Part shown: one piece after another, positions 61,568-64,000 of the stretch
Layout of the letters: the number at the start of each line of letters is the position of its first letter
Position numbering within the stretch: position 1 is the stretch's first letter
From: Mesorhizobium sp. ES1-4
GTDB lineage: Bacteria; Pseudomonadota; Alphaproteobacteria; Rhizobiales; Rhizobiaceae
DNA: 64,000 nucleotides
Direction: 5' to 3'
Assembly (NCBI RefSeq): GCF_020164745.1
Contig: NZ_JAIUGV010000007.1
Coordinates: forward strand, 186,001-250,000
The notes under the pieces: generated by a model
What the model was told of the DNA's origin: nothing
Database searches by the model: none
What the model saw: the letters and a program-made list of their open reading frames with translations, nothing else
Translations under genes and position numbers: made by a program

Positions 61568-62437
61568 ATGCAAACTCGCTTTCTGCCCTATCTCCTGACC
61601 TTGCCGAGCCTGTTCCTGGCGGCGGTGGTCATCTTCTGGCCGGTCTGGGACCTGATCCAGATATCCACCCATGACGTCAGCCGCTTCGGCCAATTGCGCG
61701 AGTTCAGCGGTCTTGCCAATTTCGCGGCGCTCACCGCCGATCCCGATTTCATCGCGGCTCTCTGGCGCACGGGGGCGTGGACGGTGCTGGTGGTTGGCGG
61801 TGCGCTGCTGGTCTCGATCCCGGTGGCGATGATCCTCAACACCGATTTCTACGGCCGCGGCCTTGCGCGCGTCATCATCATGCTGCCCTGGGCGGTGTCG
61901 CTGACCATGACGGCGGTTGTCTGGCGCTGGGCGCTCAGCGGCGAAAGCGGCATGCTGAATTCGGCGCTGATCGGGCTCCGTCTGATCGACCACAACGTCC
62001 AGTGGCTCGCGAGCGCCGAGACGGCGTTTCCGATGCAGGTGCTGATCGGCATCTTGGTGACGGTGCCGTTCACCACGACAATCTTCCTCGGCGGCTTGTC
62101 GTCGATCCCGGACGATCTCTACGAGGCGGCCGCTCTCGAAGGAGCGACGCCGCTGCAGCAGTTTCGCGAGATCACATTTCCGTTGCTGAAGCCATTCATC
62201 AACATCGCCATCGTGCTCAACACCATCTACGTCTTCAACTCGTTCCCGATCATCTGGGTGATGACACAGGGCGGGCCGGCCAACTCGACCGACATCCTGG
62301 TCACCCATCTCTACAAGCTGGCGTTTCGCATCGGCAAACTTGGGGAGGCGTCCGCGGTGTCGCTGGTGATGTTCGCCATATTGCTGGTCTTCACCATGAT
62401 CTATGTGCGGCTGGCCATGCGGGAGCAGCGCGCATGA
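61568..62437 (+). CDS. Sugar ABC transporter permease 1 (MalF/UgpA-like)
   Basis: A 289-residue BPD_transp_1 permease with six helices. The EAA coupling loop is [20 protein letters not shown] near residue 185-204, and [20 protein letters not shown] near 219 is diagnostic of sugar permeases. It overlaps the next permease by four bases. No clear Shine-Dalgarno precedes the ATG. Confidence 0.9.
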   Translation: MQTRFLPYLLTLPSLFLAAVVIFWPVWDLIQISTHDVSRFGQLREFSGLANFAALTADPDFIAALWRTGAWTVLVVGGALLVSIPVAMILNTDFYGRGLARVIIMLPWAVSLTMTAVVWRWALSGESGMLNSALIGLRLIDHNVQWLASAETAFPMQVLIGILVTVPFTTTIFLGGLSSIPDDLYEAAALEGATPLQQFREITFPLLKPFINIAIVLNTIYVFNSFPIIWVMTQGGPANSTDILVTHLYKLAFRIGKLGEASAVSLVMFAILLVFTMIYVRLAMREQRA

Positions 62438-63273
62438 CAAATGGACTCACGACCGGCAAGCTAAAACGCACCATCATCGCCTGGTTGCTGCTGGCGCCTT
62501 TGATCGTGGTGACGCTCTTTCCTTTCGCCGTGATGTTCCTGACGGCAGTGAAGCCGCGGACCGAGGTGCTGACACCCACCTGGTGGCCGAGCGAGTTCCA
62601 CTGGTCGAATTTCTCCGACATGTGGGTGGCGACCGGCTTCGGCCAGGCGCTGGTCAATTCCCTCTACGTGTCTGTGATCGCCACCATCGGCGCCATCTTG
62701 ATCTCGGTGCCGGCGGCTTACGCAATGTCACGCTTCCGCTTCGCCGGCTATGGCGCCTTCCGCCAGTTCCTGCTGATCTCGCAGATGATCTCGCCGATCG
62801 TGCTGGTGCTCGGGCTGTTCCGGCTGATGGCCGCCTGGGGGTTGGTCGAAAGCACCACCGCGCTCGGCTTCATCTACATGGCCTTCAACGTCGCCTTCAC
62901 GGTCTGGATGCTGCAGAGCTACTTCGACACCATTCCGCGTGATCTCGAGGAAGCCGCCTGGATGGAAGGTGCCGGCCGCTGGCTGACGCTGCGAAAAGTG
63001 TTCCTGCCGCTCTGCCTGCCGGCGATCGCGGTGACGGCGATCTTCACCTTCATCAACGCCTGGAACGAGTTCGTCGTGGCGCTCACCATGCTGCGCAGCC
63101 AGGAGAGCTACACGCTGCCGATCCAGGTGTTCTCGCTGGTCGCGGGCCGCTACACGATCGAATGGCACCACGTCATGGCCGCGACGCTGCTGGCGACGCT
63201 GCCGGTGGCGATCCTGTTCGTCTGGCTGCAGCGCTATCTTGTCCGGGGGCTGGCGCTCGGGGCGGTCAAATAG
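62434..63273 (+). CDS. Sugar ABC transporter permease 2 (MalG/UgpE-like)
   Basis: A 279-residue partner permease: EAA loop [20 protein letters not shown] near residue 170-189 and [20 protein letters not shown] near 205 (the MalG-type NEF motif). Starts in an ATGA overlap. Together with the ATPase at 57.9 kb and the binding protein at 59.9 kb it completes the importer. Confidence 0.92.
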   Translation: MTNGLTTGKLKRTIIAWLLLAPLIVVTLFPFAVMFLTAVKPRTEVLTPTWWPSEFHWSNFSDMWVATGFGQALVNSLYVSVIATIGAILISVPAAYAMSRFRFAGYGAFRQFLLISQMISPIVLVLGLFRLMAAWGLVESTTALGFIYMAFNVAFTVWMLQSYFDTIPRDLEEAAWMEGAGRWLTLRKVFLPLCLPAIAVTAIFTFINAWNEFVVALTMLRSQESYTLPIQVFSLVAGRYTIEWHHVMAATLLATLPVAILFVWLQRYLVRGLALGAVK

Positions 63274-63282
63274 CAGTCGGTG

Positions 63283-63320
63283 ATTCCAGGAAAAGTGCGC
63301 AGCGGTTTTCCGTCCGGAAT
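63283..63320. repeat. Intergenic palindrome family A, copy 2
   Basis: A 38-bp core beginning ATTCCAGGAAAAG and ending GGTTTTCCGTCCGGAAT. Its reverse complement matches the core at 52645-52682 at all but a few central bases. It lies between the permease stop and the metallopeptidase start. Confidence 0.78.
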
Positions 63321-63350
63321 TACGAAAAACAAGAAGTTCACGGAGCATTC

Positions 63351-64000
63351 ATGCGAATCTTCACCGCCTCGCTGGCCACGGAAACCAACACCTTCTCGCC
63401 GGTGCCGACCGACCGGGCCTCGTTCGAGATGGCGTTCTATGCCGGGCCGGGCAAGCATCCGGAAACGCCGACCCTGTGCTCCTCGCCGATCGTGGCACTG
63501 CGCCGGCGCGCGGCAGCGGAAGGTCTCACCGTGATCGAGGGCACCGCGACCTGGGCCGAGCCCGGCGGCCTGGTGCAGCGGCAGACCTATGAAGCGCTGC
63601 GCGACGAAATCCTCGGTCAACTGAAGGCCGCCTTGCCGGTCGATGCCGTCATGCTGGGCCTGCATGGCGCGATGGTGGCGCAAGGCTATGACGACTGCGA
63701 GGGCGACCTGCTGGAACGGGTTCGAGGCGTCGTCGGACCCGACGTGGTGATTGCCTGCGAGTTCGATCCGCACAGCCATCTGACGCCGAAGCGCGTGGCG
63801 GCGTCCGATATCATGGCCTATTTCCTCGAATTCCCGCACACCGATTTTTATGAGCGCGGCGAGCACGTGGTCGAACTGGGGCTTGCCGCTGTGCGCGGCG
63901 AGATCAAACCCGTCATCTCGACCTTCGACTGCCGCATGATCCAGGTGCTGCCGACCAGCCGCGAGCCGATGCGATCCTTTGTCGACCGCATCAAGGCGCT
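63351..64000 (+). CDS. M81/MlrC-type metallopeptidase family protein, N-terminal part (cut by window edge)
   Basis: The first 216 residues of a DUF1485/MlrC protein: MRIFTASLATETNTFSPVPT, VDAVMLGLHGAMVAQGYDDC near 98 and a metal-site-like CEFDPHSHLTPKRV near 134. MlrC cleaves linearised microcystin; rhizobial relatives beside ABC importers have unknown substrates. The ATG at 63351 follows GGAGC. The gene continues past the right edge. Confidence 0.85.
   Translation, partial: MRIFTASLATETNTFSPVPTDRASFEMAFYAGPGKHPETPTLCSSPIVALRRRAAAEGLTVIEGTATWAEPGGLVQRQTYEALRDEILGQLKAALPVDAVMLGLHGAMVAQGYDDCEGDLLERVRGVVGPDVVIACEFDPHSHLTPKRVAASDIMAYFLEFPHTDFYERGEHVVELGLAAVRGEIKPVISTFDCRMIQVLPTSREPMRSFVDRIKA

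Overview
The window looks like chromosome of a Rhizobiales bacterium, most likely Mesorhizobium or a close relative. The base composition is GC-rich, genes are tightly packed with frequent ATGA stop/start overlaps, and there is a MucR/Ros regulator, pcaIJF with an IclR regulator, many ABC importers for sugars, polyamines and nucleosides, and short palindromic intergenic repeats of rhizobial type. I see no rRNA, CRISPR array, prophage or transposase. One tRNA (Ala, anticodon CGC) is present. The genus is inferred from style and gene content, not from a search.

Layout. 0-7.5 kb: gpsA (cut by the left edge) and tsaD on the minus strand, divergent from hemC-hemD-Mic60-like-hemY and followed by a TerB-like protein and a class I glutamine amidotransferase. 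7.5-16.8 kb, minus strand: a small conserved protein, an MFS exporter, an aminotransferase, MucR, then a ROK-like kinase-zwf-gnd-glucoamylase block. 16.9-21.5 kb: a ribose-type sugar ABC importer whose ATPase carries a 51-bp triplication at its N-terminus. 21.6-26.2 kb: TetR/MFS drug-efflux pair and a bifunctional fatty-acid oxidation enzyme. 26.2-28.7 kb: zinc-type ABC importer. 28.9-40.2 kb: a LuxR-type regulator divergent from a polyamine-type ABC importer, an SDR, a GN-repeat secreted protein, a GFA protein, a scar of gene remnants (aldehyde dehydrogenase tail, GntR tail, internally deleted glycosyltransferase), then a PuuA/PuuB-like pair. 40.2-44 kb: IclR regulator (PcaR-like) divergent from pcaIJF. 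44.2-49 kb: BMP-family nucleoside-type ABC importer, then a frameshifted isochorismatase-family hydrolase. 50.1-52.6 kb: exbB-exbD-tonB behind a possible iron box. 52.7-55.8 kb, minus strand: XRE regulator, a 31-codon peptide gene not called by ordinary gene length limits, a SagB-type FMN dehydrogenase and two small proteins. 56-57 kb: tRNA-Ala, YggT and DUF167 proteins. 57-63.3 kb: RpiR regulator, sugar ABC ATPase and SDR divergent from the matching binding protein and two permeases. 63.35 kb to the right edge: start of an M81/MlrC-type metallopeptidase.

Working together. The polyamine-type importer, gamma-glutamylputrescine synthetase-like enzyme and FAD oxidase would take up and degrade putrescine-like amines. 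pcaIJF completes the beta-ketoadipate pathway to succinyl-CoA and acetyl-CoA. The kinase, zwf and gnd feed glucose into the oxidative pentose phosphate route.

The best candidate for an undescribed system is 53.2-55.8 kb. A short Shine-Dalgarno-led peptide gene sits between a palindromic operator-like sequence and a strong hairpin, directly upstream of a SagB-type dehydrogenase. This is the layout of a ribosomally made, post-translationally modified peptide locus, but no cyclodehydratase (YcaO) lies in the window.
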